From Solen grandis (taxonomy: Eukaryota; Mollusca; Bivalvia; Adapedonta; Solenidae): a stretch of 64,000 nt of DNA. Numbering within the stretch: position 1 is the stretch's first letter; every line of letters begins with the position of its first letter. Of this stretch, positions 51,501 to 64,000 are shown in pieces. Location: the NCBI GenBank assembly GCA_021229015.1, contig CM037782.1, positions 36,688,912 through 36,752,911 on the forward strand. Reading direction: 5' to 3'. The translations under genes and the position numbers were made by a program. The notes beneath the pieces are model-generated. The model saw only the letters and a program-made list of their open reading frames with translations. It searched no databases and was not told the DNA's origin.

Positions 51501-54500
51501 AATTGCTGTGTATTACCTGGCGATAGACTACAGTGATTCATTTCAACACTTTTACCGGAGTTAATTAAACATTACTTTCTGTTTGACCCTGTGAACGGTA
51601 TTGAGTCATTGAGTTACTGTCAGTATGATGCATTTGCTTGAAATTTTTCGTGTCTATGAAAGTTGGAAAATTTGCCATACAATCTGGGTATATTTCAAAA
51701 CTTGAAAGTAGTTTGTAAAATTGTCTGTGAATCACATACTGAAACTCATTTGATCACTGTCATGAAACGCTTGAATAAAATGATGTGTAAATGGTTTTAA
51801 AAAATAAGAGACAATCAGATCGTGAAATTGTCTCTGTTTCACTGCTGACTTCTGGGTTCCCCATAAACAGAGAGGAGAGGCGCCCTCAGGTGTTAGTTTA
51901 TAGAGAAACCTGAGAAAATTACACAACCATTGACTTGGATGATTTGATACTTACTTTTCCTTTATATTGAACATAAAATGTTATTGCATTCAAGAAGTTA
52001 TCTCACTGCTGTGCTTCTGTAATTGTGATGTTGTCTCTTAAGACAGTGTTTTGCCCCTCTTTTTTTTTATCTCGACTGTTTCAAAAAATCTCCTCGTATC
52101 TTCTGTGTCGGCTCTGGTTTTTGGGAGATGTTTTCCGGCAACTTTCGTTTTCTTCACATCTTTTTGCACTCGCAACTTGAGGTCTTATCTCTTATTCCTT
52201 AACTTTACTATGGTTCATATTGTGCTTGCTTGTAGTTCTGGTGGTGATGGGGACTTCAGTGTGAGTAACATTAGACCATTTCAACAGAGCCAATACCTGA
52301 TTCAAATTGACCAATCAGAGACTGGGGAAAATATCAACGTAGGTTAACACCTCATTTCGAAGTAAAACAGTCTAGTAGGATAACGATATAATGCACATTT
52401 TATGTCCTTTTATACATCTACGCCTTGATTAATGTGTTGCTCGCAAGGAGAAAGATATAATTATATGTATGTCTCAATATATATTCATGGAATTGAAAAT
52501 CAATATAAGAACTACCGTATATATCGTCCTCTTGTACACAAAAGAATCCAATAATGTTGGCTTCACGTAAACCCATGCTAACAAAAGTCTTACTCAAAGA
52601 ATTAAAGGAATCAATCATTCAGGTTTGAAAACATTTTTCTTTCTAAATATACATATATTACAAATTATAGCTTTTTTTACAAAGAAATTCTGCGTGTATT
52701 TTAACTGATTTTTCTTAGGCCTTACAGAGAACTTTTGTTACGTTAATAAATCGCATTTGTTTAATTTGAACCATTTGTATGAATGGCGACTGAGTGGCTT
52801 AGGAAACATGTACACAGTGTATAGCGTATATGAATTTCATTTATTATACATGTCAAATATTGCTGTCTTTTAGCACTGTCATTGAGTGGTGCAAATCTTG
52901 TGTTGAATCAAGAATAACGAAAGCCCGACGCCAATCTCCAGCTTAACTTCATGTATTTTCTTTTTTCCCCCGTATATTTTCTTCATGTCCGGCTGGCCCA
53001 AATGACCACCCTTGCAAATGACATGAGTCAAACAAACGAAAACAACGTTTTATTGCGCATTTACTCTATATATATTTGCCGGAATTTTAGCCACTGAATT
53101 TCTATAATCCCTTGATAATAAACGATTTCAGGATCTTTTCCCTACAGAACTGTTTGTTTGTGGGTACTTTATGATCAAGAACGGATCAAGTTTGCTTAAA
53201 CAGATTTGACAGAAACCTTTATCTGAGAAATATCTCTTTTTTTTTCTTTTCTTTTTTTTTTTTGTGATGGGCGGGGCATTTGTGTCGTATCGACACATGT
53301 ATCTGTTTCTACACCACATATCTTGAACCGTTTGAAATAACTTCTTTTACAAACGCCCACGTCAACTGACCTTCACATAACTATTGGTGATCTCTTTAGT
53401 AATGGCCTCTCCATGTGCTGACAATGCCTGCATGGGTGGATATGTAATACACTGAAAACCAAGCTTGGATTGTATTTACTTATGAAAAGCAATTGTACGA
53501 GTTCTTTGTCTACAGTGAGTCGGTCTGACCTACAGGTGGTACAACTATCTCATAATCAAACGGTGTCGTTATTTTATTAACACATACATATTGAAAACTT
53601 TGTATGATGGGGGAGAACTTCATCTTGAATGTCAAGTAATGGTTCACTCATTATGGTACATACACTTCGGGAAAATTCAACCATCAAATTATCGATATGA
53701 TTAACATGTATCTAAAACCAAACTGCGTCAAGATATTGACGGTTATATGATCTGCGAAATGACAGGCATACTACTGGCCCTTTGATATCACCTTTACAAC
53801 CTAATGTTTAACTTACGAGGTCGATTTCACGGACATTAAAAAATGTATATATTGGGTAAAAGAAGAAAAAGTGTTAGTGATAAAAAAAAAAGATTAATGT
53901 AAATGTACCAACGAAAACTCAGCAGTAAAACTAATTTTATGAAGTTTAACTTCATAAATGTCCACCTTAAATATCTACTGTCGATATACAACTTGGACTA
54001 CCTATTAATAAACATTAGCTTTATGAGGCGCTGTTAACTTTCTCACCCTCACCAACCATTTGCAACAGTGTCCCACATCGTGTGGTACAGACATCCATCA
54101 GTAAATGAATCATATCAGGATATCATTGTATTATTTTTAAAAAAAACCCAACAATCTCACTCACCGACTCATTTGTAAAAATGATGTGAGAAGTACAGTT
54201 AGAAATATATGACTTGATCAGAACAGTTCAAATATACACTTGACACGTCACCTAAACCTTGTGACATATTTGATATATAGTTGTTGTTATTCCCGACTCG
54301 ACAACCCATTTGATGTTTCACGTGATAATTTTTGACAAACTCTAAATAACTGTTGGCTTCGTTTACAGTTCATACCATTACTTTTATTATTGTCTCGATC
54401 TTTATCTAAATTTAAGTTGTTAATCGTGTGGTGAAACACCAAGGGTTAGATGAACTTTACCTGTATATTTCTTAATGAAATTATTGTTTAACATGGATGT

Positions 54501-55585
54501 TTAAATCAGTCACATAAAAACAATTTTAAAAAATAACTTACTTTAATTTCACTCACAACAGACTTAGGTATTTCAAGTTATTTATGACGAGACATTATAG
54601 CGGTGTTAGAGCTTTCAGAAATTTCCTTACGTCCTTGACGAGGATTAAAACAGCAATAATTACACAAACACCCCCCCCCCCCTCCCCCCAGACACCAGGA
54701 CATTAAGTCAGGCGTCTGACTAATGGTCGAATTATGTAACGAAATGCTGAATATACCTTTTCATATTAATCACCTGGTAGTCTGCAAGTCTTTAAAGTGG
54801 CCTCCACTATTTTCTCACGGGTATATTGACCATACCGGATCATACCTGTGAAAAGATTACTAGTATATATACTGATATTTTGACCTGCTTTTGTGCGTCG
54901 GTGGACGTAAGAGATTTTGGTCACTTTTAAATGACTTTGAACGGCTTATGACAGAATATCTATGCATGGTTAAGGTAACCATATGTACTAAGCATATGTT
55001 AACGAAATATATCAATTACCTTACAGCTACATATGTTTGAATCTTGCCATACCATAGAGACAGATTGGCACAGACATCTAGTTCAAGGCCACTTTGAACA
55101 GTGGTGATCACTATGTCTTATGCAGTCTAAATCCCTAAAATAGCTTAATTCTGAATGTAAAACATTCAACCTTATCAGAACAACATATTAAGCAATTTTT
55201 TGTGCAATGGTCACCAGAACTGCTTTTCACGAAAAACCTTTATTTAAGATTTTCAAAAATTTCAAATTCGTTGTCGCCACAACTACAAAATTATGAAATA
55301 AAATACTTTATGCGAGCATGTTGGTTATAGCCTGTATGCATTTTGATATTCTCTAGGACAGCTAACAAAGGAGTACTATGTCTTCGAACTTAAGAGCTGA
55401 TAAAAATCTCAATTAAGTTTTGTGTGACTTTGGCCTCAATCGCCATTGTGCATTTAACACACTAGATATATCATTGCATCCAAACAATTTTAATTGGCTT
55501 TCTGTTAAGCTACTTTTTTTTCTTCAAAAAATACTTATACTGTCCCGAGCTACTAATTCAATTCAGTTTAAACGCGAAGATTAAT
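51501..55585. other. Low-repeat intergenic or intronic sequence
   Basis: No gene, RNA or bounded element seen. Poly-C runs at 54671-54690 and T-rich runs at 53240-53265. A 98-residue open frame at 52051-52347 lacks any family feature. Confidence 0.45.
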
Positions 55586-55673
55586 GAAGATCATTACACA
55601 GTTTCTCGTGGCCGTATCGTGGTTTTAATGAAGATCATTACACAGTTTCTCGTGGCCGTATCGTGGTTTTAAT
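55586..55673 (+). repeat. Exact 44-base direct duplication
   Basis: GAAGATCATTACACAG..GTGGTTTTAAT occurs twice back to back with no difference, so it is either very recent or an assembly artefact. Confidence 0.9.
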
Positions 55674-55969
55674 TCCTCTTTAAAGTAGGTAATTCAGAAG
55701 TGGGTTTCAAAAGACACAAATAGCCTTTGTTAATTGGGAAACCGGTGGTGGGAACTTGGTCTGTCATTAATATCTTATGAATGAGATCCTACATAGGTTG
55801 ATCTTCTTCAACTATATAGGCCAATGATTTCATTTCTTTTTAAAGCAGGAATCTGTATTTTTTTTACAGCGAGGAGAACGTTTATATAGACATCTTTTTA
55901 AGATCATTATGTTGTCTTATGATGTTGATTGATCATGTTGAAATATAAGAAATGGGATATAACGCTGGA

Positions 55970-56170
55970 ATTGAACGGTCCCGGTCTCGTACCTTGGAGG
56001 TTGTAGGTTAAATACTCGGTCGCTACTCATCCAAAGTTGTGAAAAATGACACTTGTATATCCCACCTGCTTAACGTTCAACACAAATGGGATTATGTTTG
56101 GGTGTGTTACCATGTCACTTGTCACCGTTGGGATATCGCAGTCAACATCGTAACTGTTCCTAACGAAATA
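55970..56170 (+). repeat. SINE B-like remnant
   Basis: 'ttggaggttgtaggttaaatactc' is a decayed B-box region, and 'ggtgtgttaccatgtcac' and 'gggatatcgcagtcaac' match the body of 37085-37400. Confidence 0.45.
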
Positions 56171-57135
56171 AAGATCGAGAGTGATTTGTTAAAGTCGTAA
56201 TAGCTTATTTCCAAATCTACGTTAATAGAAATAAACGATGGTGAAAAATACATTAAATGCTTAAATTAATATTCTTGTTTTACAAATATATTTTTCCTAT
56301 AAGCTACTGTGCGGCCATCATGCTATTTGTAAAGTTTATTTTCATGTTAATTCTTTGTGAGCCAGGTTCATAAACAGCCAAGATAGTGTGTTTTTCATAT
56401 CATATATACGTAAATTTGATTGAATGACAAATATTCCTAATGACTACTCATGGTCAGATTATCAATAGCAAGTGGGGACTCGTAAGTGCCTTAATGAATC
56501 TAGATAACCCGCCGGCCACTTTTTATCACAAGTAAGTGTGCTGGCTAACATTTCCCATCATACCTGGTACCCATTCGGATGAGGTAATCCAATATTTAAC
56601 ATCGGAAACTTGAAAAATACAAAGACAGTATTATCCTTGAAATCAGTCAAGTGAAACACACCTACGCTGCTTTCAACCCACACGTTATTTCAAAGCAGGG
56701 TTGTGTCATGCAAAAACCATGTCCTATGAAAACATTTATCCAAGCGGTGTATAGTAAAAATGTATGTTTATACACTTCGATTGCTCTATACAAATTATTT
56801 ATCGATTAATCAGTCCCATGGCTGAGCTGTTTTCCACTCAGTAGCCCGGTGTAAGGTGTGTCCCGAGATATATACATGTCCCAGACTTGTGGTTAAATAA
56901 AGGACACCCGACATCGGTCAGTTTGTTATAGTCTATGCCAGCAGTGAGCAAAATATAAAAAATAAGGACTTATTCATGAAATAATTATGCGGTTTGATGG
57001 ACCAGTAGTTGAAGGGCAAACCAGGTTTGTCTTCCTTTATTTGTCTAAATTTATTTTTTATGTAACTTAAAACGGTATTTTGACATTTGACGTCAAGACT
57101 CAAGATTACAGAGCCTCTTTGATAATGGAGTCTGC
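56171..57135. other. Unrecognised stretch
   Basis: Nothing definable. The open frame at 56933-57385 on the minus strand is created by the minisatellite that follows. Confidence 0.4.
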
Positions 57136-57300
57136 GACGTACAGCGACTTGTGGCATTGTCAGTCTGAGACGTACAGCGACTTGTGACATTGTCAGTCTG
57201 AGACGTACAGCGACTTGTGGCATTGTCAGTCTGAGACGTACAGCGACTTGTGGCATTGTCAGTCTGAGACGTACAGCGACTTGTGACATTGTCAGTCTGA
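57136..57300 (+). repeat. 33-base minisatellite, five units
   Basis: The unit starts GACGTACAGCGACTTGTG and ends GTCAGTCTGA, exactly 33 bases, with one variable base (TGGCATT or TGACATT) and a partial sixth unit. Being a multiple of three it gives repeated open frames on the minus strand. Confidence 0.95.
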
Positions 57301-57332
57301 GACGTGGTCTGAACCACTGCATTGTTTGTCTA

Positions 57333-57548
57333 CTGTCCCCGGTGGCCGAGTTGTTAGAGCGTCCGCCTCGGGAGCGGGAAATCACGGATTTGATCCCCGG
57401 CCGCGACTTACCAAAGTCGTAAAAATGGTACTAGTAAAGCTCCTTTGCTTGGCGCTCAGCATATAAGGGTAGTATCAATATCTGCTTCAAGAAGATATAG
57501 TCTTCAAATGACTGAAATACTGTCGGTGGGACGTTAAACCCAACAATA
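57333..57548 (+). mobile_element. SINE B, good copy
   Basis: The head has GGTGGCCGAGTTGTTAGAGC and a B-box region GATTTGATCCCC. The body has CTTGGCGCTCAGCATATAAGG. The tail is 'caaatgactgaaatactgtc' then GGTGGGACGTTAAACCC. The tail is shared with SINE A in part, so the two families exchanged or share a 3' module. Confidence 0.8.
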
Positions 57549-60500
57549 TTGTTTGTCTACTTAGCAATGGTAATGGTCATGTGGCGTATGGGACTTGTTT
57601 ACGACAAGTTATCATTTAAATTTTACATTTAAAACGAACCATACTGTGGAAAGAAATTTTCAGGTCATATTTTGGTGTAGCGCTCGACTTTTGCATGTTA
57701 AATGACATGATAAAAAGAATGTGTGTCAACGGTGTGGTATTGTGACACTTAAAATAATGATAAAATACATTTGTTCATAACAAATCAAGCAGTTTCAAAT
57801 ATGATTTATTCTGATATATGTATTTTTTTATCATTTTTTCCCTACAAGCGATGCGTCAAAATGGAAATGAATTCTGTTCGAAATTGATGCCATTAATGAA
57901 GACGCATCTGATATGTTAAGGTAATTTATATATATAAAAAAACACTGAATGTTAACAAATGACAAATGTAAAGTGACGATAATTTGTAATGAGCAGTAAT
58001 GTGTTTAATTAAGATGTTAAAGCAGTATACAATCATAAAAAAATATGGCTGGTCTATTTAGAAAAATAAATTCCTCTAAACTTGTTTATTCGGTACTTAC
58101 ACCCTAATCAAACGAACAAACATCCTGTACGGAGATATTTACATACCTATATAATCAGCTTAAAGTACGAGCAAGCCGTAAATTCTCCGTTACTTTTTAT
58201 AAATAAAATATGACTGATCGTTGTACATTTCACAGTTTCTTTAGCCAGTAATTCAAAAATTTATCTGTGTATAATTTATTCACACTCTTGTTTTTCCTCA
58301 CATAGTAAATACGTTAACTGTATGAAACTTGAAAGCTGTTTTATTTAGAATGAAGGTGGTTTGATACCAACTGTAAACAAATCTGGCTATAACAATATTT
58401 GCAGTTTTTTTTGTTTTTTTTTTATTGTTTGTTTTTTTGGGGAGGGGGGGGTCAAAAAATGAATGTATAATATAAAAGGAAAATATTGAGAGAGTAAAAC
58501 TGCGCTGCAGTACCAGAGTACATATGTACTTGAAGAAATAAAAACGGTGACACCACTTTTTCTACCACCCCAACCACAGCACGTAGCAGCGTTTATTGGG
58601 ATAAGTAAATATGTACCATCATACTTACCTTATTGTATTCGACCCTACACAGAAATAATCCCTTTTGTGTCAAGTGAATTTCACCACGACTGATTTATTC
58701 GATTTCAAAAGGACTGGCTCGTTATGTGATGATGTAGCTGGATGTATTTCCTTCACATCTGTCAAATAAATTGCATTATCTACAACATACCTTCCTCACT
58801 CGCATCTGGAGGCTTCGCTGATGTTGTAGTAATATAGTTATGAAGACGTCGATTTCTTGAGGATATGAGAATTTAGTCATTTTCAAGGATTATACACCTC
58901 GTATTGTTAAAGGATAAAAGTGTTGGTGTATCAAAGAGAACGAGGAAATGTCGCTGTAAGTTAATGGATTACAATCTACTAGTCTCAAAATGTGCCTTTG
59001 AATGTTTAATTAGACGAGAGCCACCCGCTGTATCATAGGGTAAGCCCAGGATTGTTGTGTGCGTGACTTGGTAAACATATCGTCACGGACAGCCGAATTA
59101 TAATTGTTGTGCAGCAGGTGGTTCAGCTTTCTAACTAGATTTTGGACACTTTTTAAAAAAAAAAAGACATTTGACGGAGTAAAGTAAAACTCTGTTGAAT
59201 TCTAGTAGTCACTTTATATTTCACAAAAGTATCCAGATAGATAGAATTGCGTATAGACACCAGTAACACTACTCATGACGTTAACAGTAACATCAGTGTC
59301 ACAAATTATAGAACTGTCTTTACTCTGATTTCATGTCACAATAAAAAAAAAACAACGATGTATTCTTCTATTTGGCAGCTTGAAGCTCCAAGGTTCTATT
59401 AATACAGATTATTAAAACATCAACACAAACGTTTTCATAAAGTTTATGGTGCAGATTCAAATGTCATTGCCCGAAAAGGTTATTTTTGCAATATAGCCAT
59501 AGGAGTAGAGCATTTACATGTTCGCATGTTCTAGGCTAGCCTAAAGTTTTCTTCCTCGGTAACTAAAGAAACCATGTTATTCACATAATTCAATGTATTT
59601 TTGGTTATCAGGCGTAATCTTTTGGTATATGCACGCATGGTTTACTCGAAATTTATGCCCCTCATTACTTGCGGAACAAACAAGTCAGGAGGCTTTATGG
59701 TCCAGATTTCTTAGGTCAAGAGAGGAGGAGGAGGAGAGAGAGAGAGACGGTATCATATTCATATTCTATTTACCACATCAGATATAAGTGTAGATTTTCA
59801 GATATGTCCGTTTTGTTTAATAAATATTATAATGATATTAAACCACAATAGATGAGTGACAGTTTCGTTGAACTGAAGACTAATAAAACAAACCGTGCGT
59901 GTTAGCGGAAATGCAAAGTCCTGCGGTAATCCCCGTGAAAGAAATGCGTATATATTTTACTGACAGCATCTCACTATTCTTTACATGAATATTAATATGT
60001 TTTACTTTACAAATGAAAAGAAGATTGGTGAAATATAAAATACCAGATATATCTTATGCATAATTAATTAAATTAAAAAAGGAAATAATCTAAGGTAATA
60101 TTTTATATTAGCTTTTATGAAGGACTCATATTTTGTACACTTTATCATATTTGTCCGCCTCAGAAATTCTCAACAATCTCGTTATTTCTATAATCACTGT
60201 CATTAGTCTGTTGTGCAAATCTTTGTGGTTTATTTTGCGGAAGCCTTAAACCATATAGGACCATATGCTCAGTTGTACCCGTGATAATATCACAAGACCG
60301 TCTGAAAAATCAAGGCTGGACAATGAGATTGTAGATTGTCCCTGCGTACTGAACAGAGCCTTTTAAATATTTGTTATTGTGTCAATACAAAGACATACTG
60401 CGTCTGGATTGTAAACAACAAATGTTTACCTGTCATTGCTTTTGTTTATGTACACGCGTTATATGATGAATGATTCCCGAGACTGTATTGTTTCCCGAGA

Positions 60501-60923
60501 CTGTATTGTTTAAGTAAAGTAATTAGAAACATTTATAATTTGTTTTCTGTTAGGGATGGGTATGATACATAATTTAGTATTGCAGTATTAAATAAATATG
60601 GCATTAACATATATATCTAAAACCATCAGTGTATATTGATTCTGTACTCATTGTCAAATAAATGAATAAATTAATTAAATAAATATATAAATGTTGTTAT
60701 TTCAAGAAATGTAATTGGCAGTTTCGAACACAGCTGCAACGCAGAATTCTTTGGATGCTCGTAGTTAACATCGGTACCATGCTGATTGTCTTTGGTCTGA
60801 TGCTGCAGTATGGCAAATGGTATAACATCAAGACAAAAAAAAACTGCAATATCACTTCTCTATCATAAATAAGTCCATGATCATACGAATAAATAAATAT
60901 ATGTATTATGTGTTTGCAGTAAC
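57549..60923. other. Low-repeat sequence upstream of the SAM exons
   Basis: No gene seen. It has a T/G homopolymer patch at 58405-58450, an AGAGAG run at 59729-59746 and an exact 18-base tandem duplication at 60474-60509. Any promoter or first exons of the SAM gene may lie here, but I cannot place them. Confidence 0.4.
60474..60509 (+). repeat. Exact 18-base tandem duplication
   Basis: TTCCCGAGACTGTATTGT occurs twice in a row. Confidence 0.9.
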
Positions 60924-61035
60924 ATGTCGCCTCTTCCCTCGCCCACCTCCCCCAAGGACGGAGGGGCCTCCCCAGATGCCTTCACGGTCTCCCCGCCAAA
61001 ACCAAAGCTCAAGAGTCGACCGAGTAGTGCCAAAC
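60924..61035 (+). CDS. SAM-domain protein, upstream exon
   Basis: After the splice-site-like 'gtgtttgcag' at 60910-60919 the frame reads NMSPLPSPTSPKDGGASP, then DAFTVSPPKPKLKSRPSSAK, and ends before GTAAGT in phase 1, which fits the next exon. The ATG at 60924 could be the start, with 5' UTR spliced on upstream, or this could be an internal exon of a longer gene. The segment is Pro/Ser-rich and probably disordered. Confidence 0.6.
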
Positions 61036-62146
61036 GTAAGTCGATTTTACTTAGGCTCTAATTATTTATGAGGATATGGTTGAAAGAGGGGTTTAATAGT
61101 TTATTTTGCTTACTTTTTAGAATGCACACAGAAAGCAGATTATAAAAAGAAGACATGCATCAGCAAGAAGTAAGGTTTTTGAGATGTTAGAAATCCGGAA
61201 AATCAATAGAATCGAACTGTTAAAGCCTTTGTACTTTGTATCTCCTATGGGAATATTTTATGTCAACAAGTGTTGGATGGCACTATATCTAGATCCAGTT
61301 TTGACTTACAATAGTGAAAATACCTCAAGGTGTTTAACTAGAATAGACAAGGAATACGCTTGCTTGCAAGACTTCAATACTCGCTGTTGATGAAAGATAT
61401 TGCCTTGTCGCAGACAATGTACATGAAATTGATAATTGTTTTCTCAAGAAGAAATGCAAACATTGCAGTGTAATCACAAAAGTACACATACAACTTTCCC
61501 TTTTGTTGTATATACAAACAATTGTTTAATGAAACCCACTAGCCGATATTCCTTGTCAGTCAGTTATTTTCGCTGTTACAATTCAATTATTGACTGAATG
61601 AGAGCTCCAGAAAACGAGATTTGAATTCAAAAGATCAGATCGATCGTGCATGATTGTAAAAGTTAACTTCTTTGTCTGTCCTTTAAGAAATTTTAAGTCA
61701 TTTTAAAAGGTATACATCTACCATGGAAATGATTGAAAATGCATTATTATTAAACGTTTCCTCTCTATTCATTTATATGAATATTCTATTTTAATGTATA
61801 TTATACCGTGACAACTCGTTTGTTTGAACTCTGGCCCAAAATTCTTGTAAATAAATCTTGTATTTCAGTAAGAATTTCATCATAAACTCAAAGTATGCCA
61901 ATTAGATATAGCAGAAATATTCAGTTTGGTATTTTAGATTGAGCGTGAGGTCATACTCAAGTAAATTTGAGAACTTGGAGCCAGATGAAAAAAACCTCTG
62001 ATCTTACGAATTATTAACTCCGTGCCAACCATAGTTCTTTAGCCTTTTCTTCTATCCCAATTCTCATGTGTTCGAATGTTCAGCTGTTTCATTAATTTTT
62101 TATAAACGATGCTTAGTTGTGTGGGGAATATCATTTTGGTGTTTAA
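61036..62146. other. Intron between the SAM-gene exons, left part
   Basis: AT-rich. No element recognised before the MITE at 62147. Confidence 0.45.
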
Positions 62147-62387
62147 TTAACCCTTTCCCTCATAGAGGAAACCATGAAAAGACCTATGCGAACAGCATAA
62201 AATCAGATCAGCCTGCGAGTAACTCGCAGGCTGATCAGGTTTTATGCTGTTCGCTGCTCCTCAGTGGTCTGGTGATGAGGATTTTGTAATTAAATTTGGT
62301 AAGGTTTAACTGTGGTTTTCTGCAGATCAGACTTTATGTGGTACCTACTGAGTGCGTCAAATGAGTCTATATGAGGGAAAGGGTTAA
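62147..62387 (+). mobile_element. piggyBac-like MITE, family 1, copy 9
   Basis: TTAA at 62147-62150 and 62384-62387 with a well-preserved central palindrome. It shows that the family also lies across the gap, inside the SAM-gene intron. Confidence 0.87.
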
Positions 62388-62642
62388 GTTTGTCAAGATC
62401 GACCTGAAAATGTGCAATCTGTCCAACACTGGCACTTTGGACAGAGGTGCATGGAGAGAGGGTGTTGGACACTGTAGCTGCCTGCTGCCTACCCCAGAAC
62501 ATGGGACACCCGCAGTAGTTGAAATATATAAGCTGGACCAAGTCAAGTTTCTGATATAAGATTATTACTTCGTTATTTTGAAAATAGAAAAAAATAGAAA
62601 CAAAGCGAGTATGACGATAACGAAGTGTTATTTATATTTCAG

Positions 62643-62926
62643 CTAAAGAGAAGTTCATACCAGAACACGAGATTGACATTCCGAAAGACGGCAGTTTGCA
62701 CGATTTTTCCACGGACGACATGTCCACGTTCTTCCGGTACATGGGCGTGGAGGAACGCATCGTGAATCACGTGCATAAGAAGGGGCTTGACGGATTGAAA
62801 TTCTCAAAGTTGAAAGACTCCGACCTTGAGGGGCTAGGAATGAAAAACCCCATTATTTGCCACTTCCGAGACAAAAGTATCCGGGAAAAAGGAAGCAAAA
62901 AGAAGAAAGCCCCATTTATGTTGTGA
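62643..62926 (+). CDS. SAM-domain protein, last exon
   Basis: After 'tatatttcag' the frame reads KEKFIPEHEIDIPKDGSLHD and then a sterile alpha motif of ~65 residues: STDDMSTFFRYMGVEERIV, NHVHKKGLDGLKFSKLKDSD, LEGLGMKNPIICHFRDKSI. It ends in a basic tail (GSKKKKAPFML) and TGA. SAM domains mediate protein-protein contacts, often as polymers. The W usual early in SAM helix 1 is F here. Which SAM family it belongs to cannot be told by eye. The only sure part of the gene is this exon and 60924-61035. Confidence 0.85.
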
Positions 62927-64000
62927 TCAATTTGTGACAAACACATATATTAATGTGATATTATGTTCATATTTCTGTGCGGCCTTCCTGCATTTATGCA
63001 TTTACATCGACAACGGATACAAACATGAATGTTCGCGAGAGTGCATTTAATTCAGTGTAATATTTACACGTTCGTGCAGATCACATCTGCTAGAGAGACG
63101 GAGCAATAGTAACAATATTAACCTTATGTGTACAGTGTACATAGGACTTGTAAGGCATTGGCTTTCTTGTGTTCAGAGGTAAAGCCAGTATCCATGCAAT
63201 CGTTTTGATCCAAATAATCAAAATATTTCTTCTTTTAAAATTCTTCGTCCATTTTTGCATATGATAAGACGCTGAACGCGATAATTTTGATCACCGTGAC
63301 GCAAATTCAGCCTTTTTTAAAACAAATAAGTATACACGCCATCATTTCTTTACTCAGGCCGTGAAGTACATTTTCACTAAAGTGAAAACATAGTTCAAAG
63401 GTATACAAAGTCAATTTAATTATCTCCTGTCTGTAAAAGTTGTTTTTCTGTAATATGTCCGTATATATCTCCTGATGATAAAAGTGCCAATTTGACCAAT
63501 TTTGGAATTAAAATATATACTAAATACTATATAGAAGACGAAATAGAATTCCATTTTATAGAATATTTGTATTTGTATAGTCTATTACCAATGCAATACT
63601 TTGAATTTCTCTTCTTCTATAATATTCACATCATATGTTACGTTTCCTGCATGCTAATGTTGCCATTAACATTAAGAAGTTGCGATTTTTCAGTCCGATA
63701 TGTGTTGTACAATATTAGTGTGCACATATTTTCTTGGTCACGTGATACACTTACTGCTCAACCCTCCTAGTCTTCACCTACATCGTGCTGTTAATTAATC
63801 TTACGTGATATTTATCACAATATATCTGGTATCTGTTATATAACAGGCATCTTTATTATGTAAATTAAATTGATAAGTTTGGACGAACCTTCATCACATT
63901 GTGTCGTCTTATCTTTCCCCTTCACTGCACCCCTCTTTCATACAAAATAAATGTAGATTACTCTTTCATGCATTATTTTCACCGCACAGATAATGTATCT
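62927..64000. other. 3' flank of the SAM gene
   Basis: AT-rich, nothing recognised. No AATAAA directly after the stop; 'aaaataaatg' occurs at ~63945. Confidence 0.4.

Noticed and set aside
52051..52347. 98-residue open frame on the + strand
   Set aside because: A hydrophobic T-rich translation with no domain or splice support.
56933..57385. A 150-residue minus-strand protein with repeats
   Set aside because: Produced by the 33-base minisatellite; both minus-strand frames through it are open for the same reason.
62068..62289. Short open frames ending 'SNSQADQVLCCSLLLSGL'
   Set aside because: The same peptide appears at 3473, 14280 and 62068 because each frame crosses a family 1 MITE. It is non-coding.

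Overview
This window looks like AT-rich animal nuclear DNA, most likely from a bivalve mollusc. Two repeat types that I recall as abundant in clam and mussel genomes fill it: elements that start with an AGCTCACCTGAGC hairpin, and CCCTTTCCCTCATA-ended MITEs. It also has tRNA-headed SINEs and small GT-AG exons spread over long introns. Family and species are inference. A 100-base run of N at 50001-50100 is an assembly gap.

Left and centre (1060-38863, + strand): one large gene for a class I cytokine receptor of gp130/IL6ST/Domeless type. I could chain 17 exons into about 1046 codons. The order is signal peptide, Ig-like D1, a cytokine-receptor homology module (D2 with four cysteines, D3 with a WSDWA motif), three more fibronectin III domains, one transmembrane helix and a cytoplasmic tail of about 330 residues with a YLIQ (YxxQ) motif. 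Intron phase is 1 at each domain edge, 2 inside D2 and 0 inside D3-D6. Exon 8 carries an apparent one-base deletion, so the gene as assembled is frameshifted there. The receptor is expected to signal through JAK/STAT.

The introns and the 39-50 kb stretch are a mosaic of mobile DNA: nine copies of a TTAA-flanked piggyBac-like MITE with a central hairpin, two other TTAA MITE families (one copy hit by the first family), a Harbinger-like palindrome, several unlike element families that share a 3' hairpin followed by CTTGTT, at least two SINE families, minisatellites and a decayed Penelope-like reverse transcriptase.

The most unusual item is at 256-603 (minus strand): a miniature LTR retrotransposon (TRIM) with LTRs of about 102 bases, an 18/18 match to the tRNA-Lys type primer binding site as I recall it, and a polypurine tract. 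Most of each LTR is a tRNA-like sequence with A box, B box and a following T5 run. A solo LTR of the same family lies at 50518-50620 within an imperfect inverted repeat.

Right part (50.1-64 kb): fewer repeats and little recognisable coding sequence until two exons (60924-61035 and 62643-62926, + strand) that encode the C-terminal part of a small SAM-domain protein with a basic tail. Its upstream exons, if any, were not found.
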